Of a DNA stretch of 64,000 nucleotides, positions 25,126 to 34,149 are shown one piece after another. This DNA comes from JBMOKU01 sp049324315 (GTDB lineage: Bacteria; Bacillota; Clostridia; Peptostreptococcales; Thermotaleaceae), in the NCBI GenBank assembly GCA_049324315.1, contig JBMOKU010000040.1:1-64000 (forward strand). The letters run 5' to 3'. The notes under the pieces are model-generated. The model was not told the DNA's origin. It saw only the letters and a program-made list of their open reading frames with translations, and made no database searches. How positions within the stretch are numbered: the first letter of the stretch is position 1; every line of letters begins with the position of its first letter. The translations under genes were made by a program, and so were the position numbers.

Positions 25126-25205
25126 TTTGTTCCTTTGTTTACAAGGAAAAAAGAATATGTTACAATTTTCCTTGAACTGGAATTTATAAGGGAGGATGGA
25201 AAACC

Positions 25206-26444
25206 ATGAATCCTTTTGAAATTGCGCGACTTCAAATTAAAACAGCCTGTGATAGATTAGGTGCAGACCCTGCCGTATATGAAATTTTGAAAAATCCTTT
25301 ACGATTTTTGGAAATATCCATACCTGTCAAGATGGATGATGGTACTATAAAAACTTTTAAAGCATTTCGATGCCAGCATAATGATGCACCGGGACCTACA
25401 AAGGGAGGTATCCGCTTCCACGAGGATGTAACCGGTGACGAGATCAAAGGCATGTCCATGTGGATGACCATCAAGTGCAATGTGGTGGGTATTCCTTATG
25501 GAGGAGCTATGGGTGGCATTGTTGTCAATCCCATGACACTGTCCAATGGAGAACTGGAACGATTATCAAGGGCCTATATCGGGTCTATTGGGTCTATGAT
25601 CGGTGATAGAAAAGATATCCCAGGACCGGATGTGAATACGAACGGACAGATTATGTCATGGATGATGGATGAATTTTGTAAAATGAAAGGCCATTTTGAA
25701 TCCGGGGTTATTACCGGTAAGCCGGTGGAATTTGGTGGATCACTGGCCAGAATAGAGTCTGCAGGCTATGGAATTGTCATGATGGCCAGCGCTGCAGCGG
25801 AAAAAATAGGACTAGATTTAAAAGGTGCATCGGTAGCTGTACAGGGTTTTGGCAATGTGGGCAGCCATACAGCCTTGTATGTGCAGCAGTTGGGGGCAAA
25901 GGTTGTAGCTGTAGCTGATGCATCAGGTTGTATTATGAATGAAAATGGCTTAAACATTAAGGAATTGATGGAATACACCATTTGGAATCGACATGTTCAT
26001 GGATTCCCAGGGGCTGAAAAGGAAATGGAAAAGGAAGCAATCCTAGGATTAGATGTAGATATCTTATTTCCCTGTGCATGGGAAAATCAGATAACAGTCA
26101 ATAATGCAGACCGGATTCAGGCAAAGATTGTTTGTGAAGGGGCCAACGGGCCTACAACCCCGGAGGCTGATGAAATACTGAACCAAAAGGGTATCATTGT
26201 TGTACCTGATATTCTTGCCAATGCAGGTGGCGTCACAGTATCCTATTTTGAATGGGTTCAAAATTTGATGCATTATTATTGGTCCTTTGAAGAAGTCCAA
26301 ACGAAGCAAGGAGACCTGATGACAAAGGCCTTTGATGAAATATGGGAAATGAAAGAGGAGCATCAAGTGGATATGCGGACAGCTGCCTACATGATGGCCA
26401 TCAAAAGAATTGCCAACTCTATGAAGCTGCGGGGATGGTTTTAA
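25206..26444 (+). CDS. glutamate dehydrogenase family protein with altered active site
   Basis: The 412-residue protein aligns by eye with the RocG/GudB branch. The substrate lysines 66 (PTKGGIRFH) and 90 (MTIKCNVVG) and Asp 142 (PGPDVNTNGQ) are present, as is the Rossmann motif VQGFGNVGSHTA. The catalytic lysine of the GGGKGG motif is replaced: residues 98-105 read YGGAMGGI with Met 102. Family knowledge says this lysine is essential, so oxidative deamination should be badly impaired. The protein could be a regulatory partner of GdhA or act on another substrate. AGGGAGG precedes the ATG. Confidence 0.85.
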   Translation: MNPFEIARLQIKTACDRLGADPAVYEILKNPLRFLEISIPVKMDDGTIKTFKAFRCQHNDAPGPTKGGIRFHEDVTGDEIKGMSMWMTIKCNVVGIPYGGAMGGIVVNPMTLSNGELERLSRAYIGSIGSMIGDRKDIPGPDVNTNGQIMSWMMDEFCKMKGHFESGVITGKPVEFGGSLARIESAGYGIVMMASAAAEKIGLDLKGASVAVQGFGNVGSHTALYVQQLGAKVVAVADASGCIMNENGLNIKELMEYTIWNRHVHGFPGAEKEMEKEAILGLDVDILFPCAWENQITVNNADRIQAKIVCEGANGPTTPEADEILNQKGIIVVPDILANAGGVTVSYFEWVQNLMHYYWSFEEVQTKQGDLMTKAFDEIWEMKEEHQVDMRTAAYMMAIKRIANSMKLRGWF

Positions 26445-26455
26445 TGAACAAAAGA

Positions 26456-26495
26456 CGATCATTTTGATTTTTAAAAAAAACAAAATGATCGTCCT
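26456..26495. terminator. bidirectional terminator between gdh paralogue and ABC transporter
   Basis: A perfect 13-bp stem, GACGATCATTTTG (26456-26468) with CAAAATGATCGTC (26483-26495). The genes on either side converge here. Confidence 0.85.
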
Positions 26496-26542
26496 TGTAT
26501 TTAGTCTAGAATCAGTATGTCTACCTTATAATGTACTTTTCA

Positions 26543-27304
26543 TTAAAGTACCTTCTGCAAAAAGCTTTTCGTTCTTTCGTGTTTTGGGTTTGTAAACATT
26601 TCTTCAGGAGAATTTTCTTCGATGATCTCTCCCTTATCCATAAATACAACCCTTGTGGCAACCTCACGGGCAAATCCTATTTCATGGGTGACCACAATCA
26701 TGGTCATGCCTTCCTTTGCCAGATCCTTCATCACTTCCAGAACCTCACTCACCAGCTCAGGATCTAAAGCCGATGTAGGCTCATCGAACATCATTATTTT
26801 AGGCTTCATGGCTAAGGCCCTGGATATAGCAACTCTCTGCTGCTGGCCTCCTGAAAGCCTGGAGGGGTATTCATCTTTCTTATCTTCTAAACCGACTTTT
26901 TTCAATAGATAGGTGGCATATTCAATGGCTTTCTCCCTGGGCATCTTTTTTACAAGTACTGGGGCCATAATGATATTTTCTAACACCGTCATATGGGGAA
27001 AGAGGTTGAAGTTTTGAAATACCATACCCAGTTCAGCACATATTTCAGAAACTTTTTTTGGTGAAATTTTTATAAAGTCTGTTTCATCTTTCCTTTCATC
27101 CAGAAGCTCACCATCAATGTAGATATTGCCGCTGGTGATTCTCTCCAGGTGGTTTAGAGACCTTAGCAATGTGCTTTTACCCGAGCCGCTGGGGCCTATA
27201 ATACATACAACTTCGCCTTTGGTCACGTTTAGATTTATATTTTTTAGTACTTCAAGGGAGCCAAAACGTTTATATACATTTTCCACTTTTATCAAAGTAT
27301 CCAC
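26543..27304 (-). CDS. polar amino acid ABC transporter ATP-binding protein
   Basis: The 253-residue ATPase has Walker A GPSGSGKST, Q-loop VFQNFNLFPHMTVLENI, signature LSGGQQQRVAISRALA, Walker B IMMFDEPTSALDP and H-loop VTHEIGFA, all typical of the GlnQ/TcyN group. It is the third gene of a leftward operon with a binding protein and permease. A T-box leader starts the operon, so uptake is tied to one uncharged tRNA, most likely tRNA-Met. Confidence 0.93.
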   Translation of the reverse strand: MDTLIKVENVYKRFGSLEVLKNINLNVTKGEVVCIIGPSGSGKSTLLRSLNHLERITSGNIYIDGELLDERKDETDFIKISPKKVSEICAELGMVFQNFNLFPHMTVLENIIMAPVLVKKMPREKAIEYATYLLKKVGLEDKKDEYPSRLSGGQQQRVAISRALAMKPKIMMFDEPTSALDPELVSEVLEVMKDLAKEGMTMIVVTHEIGFAREVATRVVFMDKGEIIEENSPEEMFTNPKHERTKSFLQKVL

Positions 27305-27340
27305 CTTCCAATCTGAATAAATAATTATTTTTCCCTAGCA

Positions 27341-28024
27341 TTATCTTGCCAAGTGTTTGCCGAACCCTGTTTCCATCTTAGATTGTAAAGCTGAAAGCAC
27401 CGAGCTGAAGACAAGATAGATGAAAGCCGCTTCAGAGTAGAGCAATAACGGCTCGTAGGTTCGTGCGGTAATTTGCTGAGCTACCTGAAACATTTCGGTT
27501 ACGGTTATTGTTGCGGCCAGGGAAGTATCTTTTACAAGGCCAATAAATGAGTTGGAAAGGGGGGGGATAGCAACACGGATCGCTTGTGGAAGTATGATAT
27601 ACCTTAACGCTTGTGATTTTGAAATACCCAGAGCCTGAGCGGCTTCCCACTGTCCTTTGGAGATGGACAGAATAGCCGCCCTTATAGTCTCTGAATTATA
27701 TGCCCCGACATTTAAGGTAAAGCCTATTACTGCAGATGTAAAGGCACCAATTGTTACACCTATACTGGGGAGTCCATAAAAGATAATAAATAACTGAACA
27801 AGCAGTGGTGTTCCTCTGATAATCCAAACATAAAATTTTGCAATCCCAGCAAGGGGCTTAATATCTGAAATACGTGCCAATGCTGTTACGAATGCTACAC
27901 ATAAGCCTAAAAGAAAGGATAGGATGGTAAGAGGCACTGTAAATGCTAAGCCTGCTTTAAGTAGAGGGAAAAAAGAGTTTATTAGTATTTCGATCATTCT
28001 TACCATGCTATCGTTCATAATCAC
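27341..28024 (-). CDS. polar amino acid ABC transporter permease
   Basis: The 227-residue membrane protein with about five segments carries the HisMQ-type signature. The coupling loop is EAAQALGISKSQALRYIILPQAIRVAIPPLSNSF, and the GTPLLVQLFIIFYGLP motif is typical of amino acid permeases. It lies 36 bases upstream of the ATPase gene and 12 bases downstream of the binding protein gene on the minus strand. It probably works as a homodimer, since no second permease is present. Confidence 0.93.
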   Translation of the reverse strand: MIMNDSMVRMIEILINSFFPLLKAGLAFTVPLTILSFLLGLCVAFVTALARISDIKPLAGIAKFYVWIIRGTPLLVQLFIIFYGLPSIGVTIGAFTSAVIGFTLNVGAYNSETIRAAILSISKGQWEAAQALGISKSQALRYIILPQAIRVAIPPLSNSFIGLVKDTSLAATITVTEMFQVAQQITARTYEPLLLYSEAAFIYLVFSSVLSALQSKMETGFGKHLAR

Positions 28025-28036
28025 AACACCTTTCTT

Positions 28037-28867
28037 TTACTTGGATACGTCTTCATTAAACCATTTTTGTGAGATCTTTAAATATGTGCCATCCTGTTTC
28101 ATATCACTTAAGGCTTTATTTACTGCGTTTACAAGCTCTTCATTGTCTTTGTTGAATAAAATTGCGTTTTGATCTTGTGTATTCAGGGCATCTACAACTT
28201 TAATCGGGGCATCCGGTTTTTGTTTCTTAAAATCCAGGAATGATAAACTGTCGTTAATTGTTGCATCAATACGATTAGAAGTAAGTAGATCGATAGCCTG
28301 ATTGAATCCGTCTACTTGAACAATGTTTGCTCCGTTGGATTTGGCAATTTCAGCAAGATTGCTGGTTAAGCTCTGCCCTGATTTTTTATCTTTCAAATCA
28401 GCGAAGGTTTTGATGGTTTCATTATCCTCATGCACGATTAGAACGGCTTTTGACACAATGTAAGGATCGGAAAAATCATATTTCTCCTGGCGATCTGCCC
28501 GAATGGTTACTTCGTTAACAACGGCATCAAATCTTTTTGCATCAAGGCCGGCAAACATGCCATCCCACTTTGTTTCAATAAATTCTGCTTCCACACCTAG
28601 GCGTTTCGCAATTTCTTCTGCTATTTCCACATCAAAACCTGTTAGTTTCCCAGTTTCATCATGGAATGTAAAGGGGGCATATGTGCCTTCCGTTCCTATA
28701 CGAATCTTTCCTTCTGCTTGTATCTTTTCTAAAAGATTCGCTGGTTCTGTGCTGGTTGATTGCTGCGGTTCATTTGTTGGGGGTGCCTGTTTTGCGCTGC
28801 AGCCTACAAATACTAATGAAGATAAAACTAAGGACAAGATAATTAAAGATAGTACTTTCTTTGACAT
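28037..28867 (-). CDS. amino acid ABC transporter substrate-binding lipoprotein
   Basis: The 276-residue lipoprotein has lipobox FVGCS (Cys at about 23), then a type II binding fold. Its signatures are GKIRIGTEGTYAPFTFHDETGKLTGFDVEIAEEIAKRLG and a following FDAVVNEVTIRADRQEKYDFSDPY, with the Arg of TIRADR expected to hold the ligand carboxylate. The family covers cystine, glutamine and related amino acids. The T-box at 29104-29380 with a candidate AUG specifier favours methionine, but that is an inference. Confidence 0.92.
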   Translation of the reverse strand: MSKKVLSLIILSLVLSSLVFVGCSAKQAPPTNEPQQSTSTEPANLLEKIQAEGKIRIGTEGTYAPFTFHDETGKLTGFDVEIAEEIAKRLGVEAEFIETKWDGMFAGLDAKRFDAVVNEVTIRADRQEKYDFSDPYIVSKAVLIVHEDNETIKTFADLKDKKSGQSLTSNLAEIAKSNGANIVQVDGFNQAIDLLTSNRIDATINDSLSFLDFKKQKPDAPIKVVDALNTQDQNAILFNKDNEELVNAVNKALSDMKQDGTYLKISQKWFNEDVSK

Positions 28868-29103
28868 GAAAAATTCCTCCTATTCTTATCTAAATACTAT
28901 GAATTATTGGTGTGCTAACACCATGAGATTTTATTGTTAATTGTAAGATGTATTCACAATTTATACTTCTGCATATATTTGTCTGCTAAAGTAACGCTCA
29001 GGCTCGACAGGGAAAATCACTACAATATTACCTTCTTTGATATAGCTCATGAAGCAAAGTTTATTTCATTCAATCATTCCTTTCTTAAAGTAAGTATTTT
29101 TCT

Positions 29104-29380
29104 TCCCGGCAAAACAAAAACTTCTGTCCCTAAAAATATAGAGGCAGAAGTTATCCGCGGTTCCACTCTACTTGAGTCTTGATGACTCATCTTGTAAATA
29201 CGCTGTATAGGGCGTACCCTGATATGCCTACTTTCCAGTGATTTCGGCAATCTGCTCAAGAGGGCATTTCGGCTAAGATATCTGAAAACTGCTTGCAGCC
29301 TAGGCAGTTTCTCTCTGACAGCATCTCTTGGCTTACTTATCTCTATCATTGCATATACATATATTCATACTGAAATACTT
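29104..29380 (-). promoter_or_regulatory. T-box riboswitch (probable methionine specifier) with terminator
   Basis: Read on the minus strand, the T-box AGAGTGGAACCGCGG (29155-29169) is near-canonical. A terminator follows with AACTTCTG/CAGAAGTT and a U tract (29111-29152). Upstream there is a Stem I with AAGUAA and AGAGA boxes, and base stems GCAAU/AUUGC and AGAG/CUCU. The 3' strand of the specifier loop reads GAA-AUG-CC, so the specifier is probably AUG (complement of 29265-29267). The base after the codon is C rather than the usual purine, so a shifted reading is possible. It controls the amino acid transporter downstream. Confidence 0.85.
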
Positions 29381-29386
29381 GGTTTT

Positions 29387-29415
29387 AGTTTAACATGTTT
29401 CGGCACTCCCGTCAA
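29387..29415 (-). promoter_or_regulatory. promoter of T-box operon
   Basis: On the minus strand: TTGACG (29410-29415), 17 bases, TAAACT (29387-29392). It places the start of transcription just before the T-box Stem I. Confidence 0.65.
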
Positions 29416-29485
29416 TACATGGATATTTGATTATTTTATAAAAAAATTGACATCATATAGATAAATAATGATTCGTAAAATTATG

Positions 29486-29514
29486 TTGACAGAGGAGATT
29501 ACCTCCAATATAAT
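29486..29514 (+). promoter_or_regulatory. promoter of the methyltransferase gene with palindromic spacer
   Basis: TTGACA (29486-29491), 17 bases, TATAAT (29509-29514): full consensus. The spacer holds the inverted repeat GGAG-ATTA-CCTCC, a possible repressor site. A hairpin CCAATC/GATTGG follows at about 29533-29559 in the untranslated leader. Confidence 0.75.
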
Positions 29515-29575
29515 CATAAACAACTGTTTAAACCAATCAGAGTACTGCGAGAGGATTGGCGCTGCGGTATAAAAG

Positions 29576-30226
29576 GTGGAGAGATTGATGGATGAAAAAA
29601 CAGCTTTTGATAGATGGGCTTCCAGTTATGATCAAGTGGTTCATGGCCTTGATAAAGAATACGCAGAAGTTTTTCAGAGCCATGAGAACATATTGAAATA
29701 CATATGCAGCAAAGTATCAGATGAAACAAAGTGTACAATACTTGAGATCGGAAGTGGGACAGGAAACCTTACAAGATTGTTAAACCAGCATGGGTTTCGC
29801 GTTATATGTGTAGAACCGTCTAATAAAATGCGAAAAGTAGCTCAAATGAAAGCGCCTAATATTCCAATCTTAGATGGACATTTTTTATCAATACCGCTAA
29901 CGTCAAGGGTTGATGCCATCGTAACATCTTTTGCTTTTCATCATCTTACATTAAAGGAAAAGGAACAGGCCATAACGTATCTAGGTAAATTTTTAAATGA
30001 AAATGGAAAAATAGTCGTTGCAGACGTAATGTTTGAATCGGAGAAGTACAGAGTTGATTTGTTAAAAGATGTAAAATCAAAGGGCGCCTTCAGGTTGCTA
30101 AAAGACTTGGAGACTAAGCATTACGAGTATCTGGAAGATATATGTGAGTTGTTTAGAAAGGAAAATTACACTTTGGAAATCATGAAGATGAATAAATATG
30201 TTTGGGTATTATGTGCAATGAAGTAG
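29576..30226 (+). CDS. YrrT-like SAM-dependent methyltransferase
   Basis: This is a class I methyltransferase of 216 residues, or 214 if ATG 29588 is used. The SAM-binding motif I reads LEIGSGTGNLTRLL at about residue 57, and acidic VEPSNKM and SFAFHHL follow. Its opening FDRWASSYDQVVHGLDKEYAEVF resembles Bacillus YrrT, which sits in the methionine-to-cysteine recycling operon. The neighbouring SAM riboswitch gene and Met T-box support a sulfur amino acid role. The physiological acceptor is unknown even for YrrT. GGTGGAG lies before the start. Confidence 0.7.
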   Translation: MERLMDEKTAFDRWASSYDQVVHGLDKEYAEVFQSHENILKYICSKVSDETKCTILEIGSGTGNLTRLLNQHGFRVICVEPSNKMRKVAQMKAPNIPILDGHFLSIPLTSRVDAIVTSFAFHHLTLKEKEQAITYLGKFLNENGKIVVADVMFESEKYRVDLLKDVKSKGAFRLLKDLETKHYEYLEDICELFRKENYTLEIMKMNKYVWVLCAMK

Positions 30227-30247
30227 TGTGTCCTATAATAAAAACCA

Positions 30248-30276
30248 TTGACAAGAGCTATAAAATTCGTTAATAT
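30248..30276 (+). promoter_or_regulatory. candidate promoter of the SAM riboswitch transcript
   Basis: TTGACA (30248-30253), 17 bases, TAATAT (30271-30276). A start near 30283 would leave about 80 bases before the aptamer. Confidence 0.55.
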
Positions 30277-30363
30277 AGTTACTAATATTCACATATAATG
30301 AGATAATGCAAAAGGTAAGCATTCATATTGGTTAACTGCAACATATAAATGTAAATAAAGTAT

Positions 30364-30545
30364 ATCCTCATCAAGAGAGACAGAGGGACTGGCCCGAGGA
30401 AGTCTCAGCAACCTTCAGATTTGTATTTGAAAAGGTGCTAATTCCAGCGACCGGACAAAAAATTGTTCGGAGGAAGATGAGAGAGGACACGAAGTTTTCT
30501 ATGGAAAAATTACACCTCTTTCATTTGAAAGAGGTGTTTTTTCAT
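30364..30545 (+). promoter_or_regulatory. SAM-I (S-box) riboswitch with terminator
   Basis: The conserved S-box elements are all present: CAGAGGGACTGGCCC, GCAACC, and GGTGCTAATTCC. P1 forms between CTCATC (30367-30372) and GATGAG (30476-30481). An intrinsic terminator ACACCTCTTTC/GAAAGAGGTGT lies at 30512-30537 with a T run. SAM binding should switch off the trans-sulfuration gene that starts 44 bases after the terminator. Confidence 0.95.
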
Positions 30546-30588
30546 GCATTTATCTGTTTGGTAAAAAAGAAAATCCTAGGGAGGCATA

Positions 30589-31740
30589 ATGATGGTAAAG
30601 AAAAATCAAAGTATTGAAACAAAAGTGGTTCATGGAAATCAGGGGTATGAACCTCACACGGGTGCAATTAGCTTTCCAATTTATCAAAGTGCAACTTTCC
30701 GACATCCCGGGCTAAAACAGTCTACGGGATATGACTATTCCCGCCTGCAAAATCCTACGCGGGAGGAATTGGAGAAAACCATTGCCATTTTAGAAGGGGG
30801 AAGCAGCGGTTTTGCATTTGCTACGGGAATGGCTGCAGTACACGCCGTTTTAGAACTATTTTCTGTGGGAGATCATTTAATCTTTTCAAATGATCTTTAT
30901 GGGGGGACTTATCGGATCTGTCAGGAAATTTATCGAAAACACGGATTGGAGTTTACGTTTACGGAAACCGGGGATTTGGAAAATGTAAAAAGACAGATTC
31001 GACGGAACACACGGGGAATTTTTATAGAAACACCTTCGAATCCGCTGATGAAGGTAGCAGATATTGCCGGAATTGTAGAGATAGCACGAAATGCTGGGCT
31101 GGTTACCATTGTTGATAACACTTTTTTAACACCTTATTTTCAGCGGCCTTTGGAGCTAGGGGCTGATATTGTTCTCCACAGTGGAACAAAATATCTAGGA
31201 GGCCATAATGATACCATGGCAGGGTTGATAGCCATCCGAGAGGATACTTTGAAGGAGAGAATTCAGTTTATCCAAAAATCTATAGGAGCCAATCTGGCGC
31301 CCTTTGACAGCTGGCTAATTCTACGGGGAATTAAGACCTTGGGCGTTCGACTGGAAAAACAGCAGCAAAACGCTCTCCAAATTGCTCAATGGCTAAAGGA
31401 TCATCCGAAGGTGGAAAAAGTTTATTATGTGGGCTTACCGGATCATGAATCTTATGCTTTATCATGTAAACAAGCATCGGGCTTTGGAGCAATGATTTCC
31501 TTTTCGGTTCAGGATGCTGAACTGGTTGAGAAAATTCTGGGGAAGGTTCAACTGATTGCCTTTGCAGAGAGCTTGGGCGGTGTAGAAAGCTTGATTACCT
31601 ATCCGTTTCTGCAAACCCACGCGGAAATCCCTCAGGAGATGAGAGAAAGTCTAGGTGTCAATGAAAGGCTGCTACGATTGTCCGTTGGCATTGAAGCTGT
31701 CGAAGATATTCTGGCAGACCTTAGTCAAGCTATGGAATAA
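30589..31740 (+). CDS. trans-sulfuration PLP enzyme (cystathionine gamma-synthase/lyase type)
   Basis: The 383-residue enzyme belongs to the Cys/Met metabolism PLP family. Visible features are YDYSRLQNPTREELEKTIAILEGG, the cofactor Tyr/Arg region, the VDNTF Asp and the Schiff-base Lys in SGTKYLGGHND at about residue 200. SLGGVESLI near the end is typical of this family. Cystathionine gamma-synthase, cystathionine lyase and methionine gamma-lyase cannot be told apart by eye. The SAM-I riboswitch upstream indicates a methionine biosynthetic role, so a synthase (MetI-like) or beta-lyase is favoured over a degradative lyase. Confidence 0.88.
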   Translation: MMVKKNQSIETKVVHGNQGYEPHTGAISFPIYQSATFRHPGLKQSTGYDYSRLQNPTREELEKTIAILEGGSSGFAFATGMAAVHAVLELFSVGDHLIFSNDLYGGTYRICQEIYRKHGLEFTFTETGDLENVKRQIRRNTRGIFIETPSNPLMKVADIAGIVEIARNAGLVTIVDNTFLTPYFQRPLELGADIVLHSGTKYLGGHNDTMAGLIAIREDTLKERIQFIQKSIGANLAPFDSWLILRGIKTLGVRLEKQQQNALQIAQWLKDHPKVEKVYYVGLPDHESYALSCKQASGFGAMISFSVQDAELVEKILGKVQLIAFAESLGGVESLITYPFLQTHAEIPQEMRESLGVNERLLRLSVGIEAVEDILADLSQAME

Positions 31741-32122
31741 AAGGGTGCTGCCAGATGCAAGGGAAAGATATTTGCCTATGGCTAGTTACCAAGAGGCATA
31801 AAACTAAGTATTCAAGTGGAAGGGAGCAAGCAATTCGTAAAAACATAACATAAAAACGAGCATGAAAAGATAATCAGTCGATAGAAGTCGCATACTGTTT
31901 TGTGATGGTATGCGGCTTTTTTTATAACGCATAGGAAAGTGTAAATATCCTTAATATAGTACTTTCCGTTAAATGCGTTTCAAAAAAGTCTTCCTTTTAA
32001 ACTTCCGATGGAAGACTTTTTTACATTTTCAGGACAATATTAAGTTTTGAAGACATTTTTAGGAAAAAGGAAAAATTTATTATAAAATAATGATAGAGAG
32101 AATGTAAAAGGAGGGAAAAGCG
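31741..32122. other. intergenic region with two terminators
   Basis: AGTCGCATAC/GTATGCGGCT with a T tract (about 31886-31922) terminates the trans-sulfuration gene. A second hairpin, GTCTTCC/GGAAGAC flanked by A and T tracts (about 31982-32022), is symmetric. The first 120 bases hold nothing recognisable. Confidence 0.7.
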
Positions 32123-33889
32123 TTGAGGGTAAAACTCAGATATCACTTAATTATTCTATGTTTATTCCTATTACTTGGCTTTAGTCAGGCCGCCTTTGGC
32201 GACAATACCATTGGTATCTATCCACCACAGCCAATGGATATGATCGTTATGGTATCAAAGCCAAGTATCAGTATACAGCTTGTTTTAAATGGAAATACCA
32301 TTGAATCCATAGACATGAAGCTCAATGGCAGTAAAGTAGAGGCAAAATACGATACGGATTTGCAGCGGGTGGTTTATACGCCAAAGGAGCCACTGCAGGC
32401 TGGGAAATATAAGGTGAATTTATCTGTTGCATTAAAGGGCTGGAGTAACAAGATTGAAAAAGATTGGCAGTTTACAGTCGGTGAAAATGCTGTTGGTGAT
32501 CTGGCTGGACCCACAGAAGAGCAAAAAAAGGCCATGGAATATGGAAACCAATATCGAAAATACTTAGGGCTGCCGCTTTTTAAAATGAATGATGCATTAA
32601 ATGCTGCGACATCTGCCCACAGCAATTATATTATGATCAACAAGCAGCCTGGTCATGAAGAATATTCCAATAATAAAGGCTACGTGGGCAAGACACCGGC
32701 AGATAGAATGGCTGCCTTCGGTTATGGTGGAAGTTTGTCAGCCGAAAATGTGAGCTTTGGTCAAGAAAGTTATAGTAAATCCATTGATGGACTGATTGAT
32801 GCCCCTTATCATAGGCTGTCATGGATAAATCCTTTTTACAATGATTTTGGCTATGGAAGGAAAGAAAAGTATTTTACATTTAACTTTGGAAGTATGAAAT
32901 TTGGCGCAGATAAGCTGGTGGTCTATCCGAAGGACAGTCAAACCCAAGTATCGACCACATGGGATGGCAATGAAACCCCTAATCCTTTAAGAATCCACAA
33001 CAAATCCGGAAATGTAGGCTATCCCATTACTGTAACCTATTATACAGAAAAGGTGATAGAGTCCTTTGTCGTTGAAAAAACAGTATTAACCAATGGAAAG
33101 GGTGCTGCTGTCAGTACCTTGGTCAATACATCGCAAAATGACAGTGAATTAAAAGATGAAAAAAACAGTGTTTTCATTATTCCCGCCAATCCACTCAATC
33201 CTGGAGAGAAGTATACCGTGACGGTGAAGGGAAAAATCACATTTGAAGACAAATCTGTCCAAAGCGTTGATAAGACCTGGAGCTTTACCACAGCGGCTTC
33301 AGCCAAGGAGGTTAACGGATGGATGGGGCAAGTGCAGCAGGCAGGTGCTTTCGAAGATATTGGTGACCACTGGGCTGTAAATGATATTAATGAATTGGCA
33401 AACTTAAATGTCGTAACAGCGAAAGTGGACAGTTTTTTCAAACCGGATGACAAAATCACCAGAGCCGAATTTGCGGACTTTGTTATAAGAGCCCTAGGGA
33501 TTGAATTAAAACCTTTTGAAGGAATTTTAAAAGATGTTAAAGCCGAAACGGATAAGGCTCAATCTATTGAGGCTGCTTTTCGCGCAGGGATCGTAAAGGG
33601 TGTAGGAAATGGCAATTTTGCGCCTGAGAATCTGATCAAAAGGGAAGAAATTGCCACCATGATCATGAATGCCTTCTCGATTAAAGGGAATCTTGAACTG
33701 ATCAAAACACTGCCTGACTTAGTGTACAAAGATACGGAAGAAATCAGCTCCTGGGCAGTGGAGAATATAAAGGCCACCTACCAGCTTGGTATTATGAAGG
33801 GAAGACCGGGCAATATATTTGGCCCCAAAGATAATGCCACAAGGGCTGAGGGAGCAGTGATGGTTAAGAATCTATTGGAAAAATTGTAA
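32123..33889 (+). CDS. CAP-domain protein with Ig-like and SLH domains
   Basis: The 588-residue secreted protein starts at TTG with AGGAGGG eight bases upstream. Signal peptide residues 1-26 precede a small beta domain (about 30-125). A CAP/SCP domain follows (about 130-265; NQYRKYLGLPLFKMNDALNAATSAHSNYI and SAENVSFG with later GYG). A second Ig-like domain spans about 290-390, and three S-layer homology repeats occupy about 410-588 (DIGDHWAVNDINELANLNVV, ...FKPDDKITRAEFADFV, and two more). The SLH repeats anchor it to secondary cell wall polymers. CAP proteins occur widely in spore-formers, mostly with unknown function. Confidence 0.92.
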   Translation: MRVKLRYHLIILCLFLLLGFSQAAFGDNTIGIYPPQPMDMIVMVSKPSISIQLVLNGNTIESIDMKLNGSKVEAKYDTDLQRVVYTPKEPLQAGKYKVNLSVALKGWSNKIEKDWQFTVGENAVGDLAGPTEEQKKAMEYGNQYRKYLGLPLFKMNDALNAATSAHSNYIMINKQPGHEEYSNNKGYVGKTPADRMAAFGYGGSLSAENVSFGQESYSKSIDGLIDAPYHRLSWINPFYNDFGYGRKEKYFTFNFGSMKFGADKLVVYPKDSQTQVSTTWDGNETPNPLRIHNKSGNVGYPITVTYYTEKVIESFVVEKTVLTNGKGAAVSTLVNTSQNDSELKDEKNSVFIIPANPLNPGEKYTVTVKGKITFEDKSVQSVDKTWSFTTAASAKEVNGWMGQVQQAGAFEDIGDHWAVNDINELANLNVVTAKVDSFFKPDDKITRAEFADFVIRALGIELKPFEGILKDVKAETDKAQSIEAAFRAGIVKGVGNGNFAPENLIKREEIATMIMNAFSIKGNLELIKTLPDLVYKDTEEISSWAVENIKATYQLGIMKGRPGNIFGPKDNATRAEGAVMVKNLLEKL

Positions 33890-33896
33890 ACAGAAG

Positions 33897-33928
33897 ATGA
33901 ACGGGTATATATCCGTTCATTTTTTTGT
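33897..33928 (+). terminator. terminator after CAP/SLH gene
   Basis: GAACGG/CCGTTC stem with a short loop followed by ATTTTTTT. Confidence 0.8.
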
Positions 33929-33942
33929 TATGACGTCATATA

Positions 33943-34087
33943 AGAATGATGCGACATAACATGGGTGGTGGGTATAAAATATAACGGGCGGGCAGGCGTG
34001 GAAACCTGCCCCTACGCGGCCATACCCATCATTCAATGTAGGGGACGGTTTCCATGCCGTCCCGGGTTTTCAATGTCGCATCATTCT
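33943..34087. repeat. 145-bp MITE-like element with 15-bp terminal inverted repeats
   Basis: AGAATGATGCGACAT (33943-33957) is repeated in perfect inverted form as ATGTCGCATCATTCT (34073-34087). Further inside, GGGTGGTGGGTAT opposes ATACCCATCAT. The centre holds two GTAGGGG-type modules in opposite orientation. No reading frame is present. Confidence 0.8.
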
Positions 34088-34149
34088 ACAGATACGCCAT
34101 AAAATATATATGAAAATATTGACAAGATAAAGTTAAAATATTATCATAT

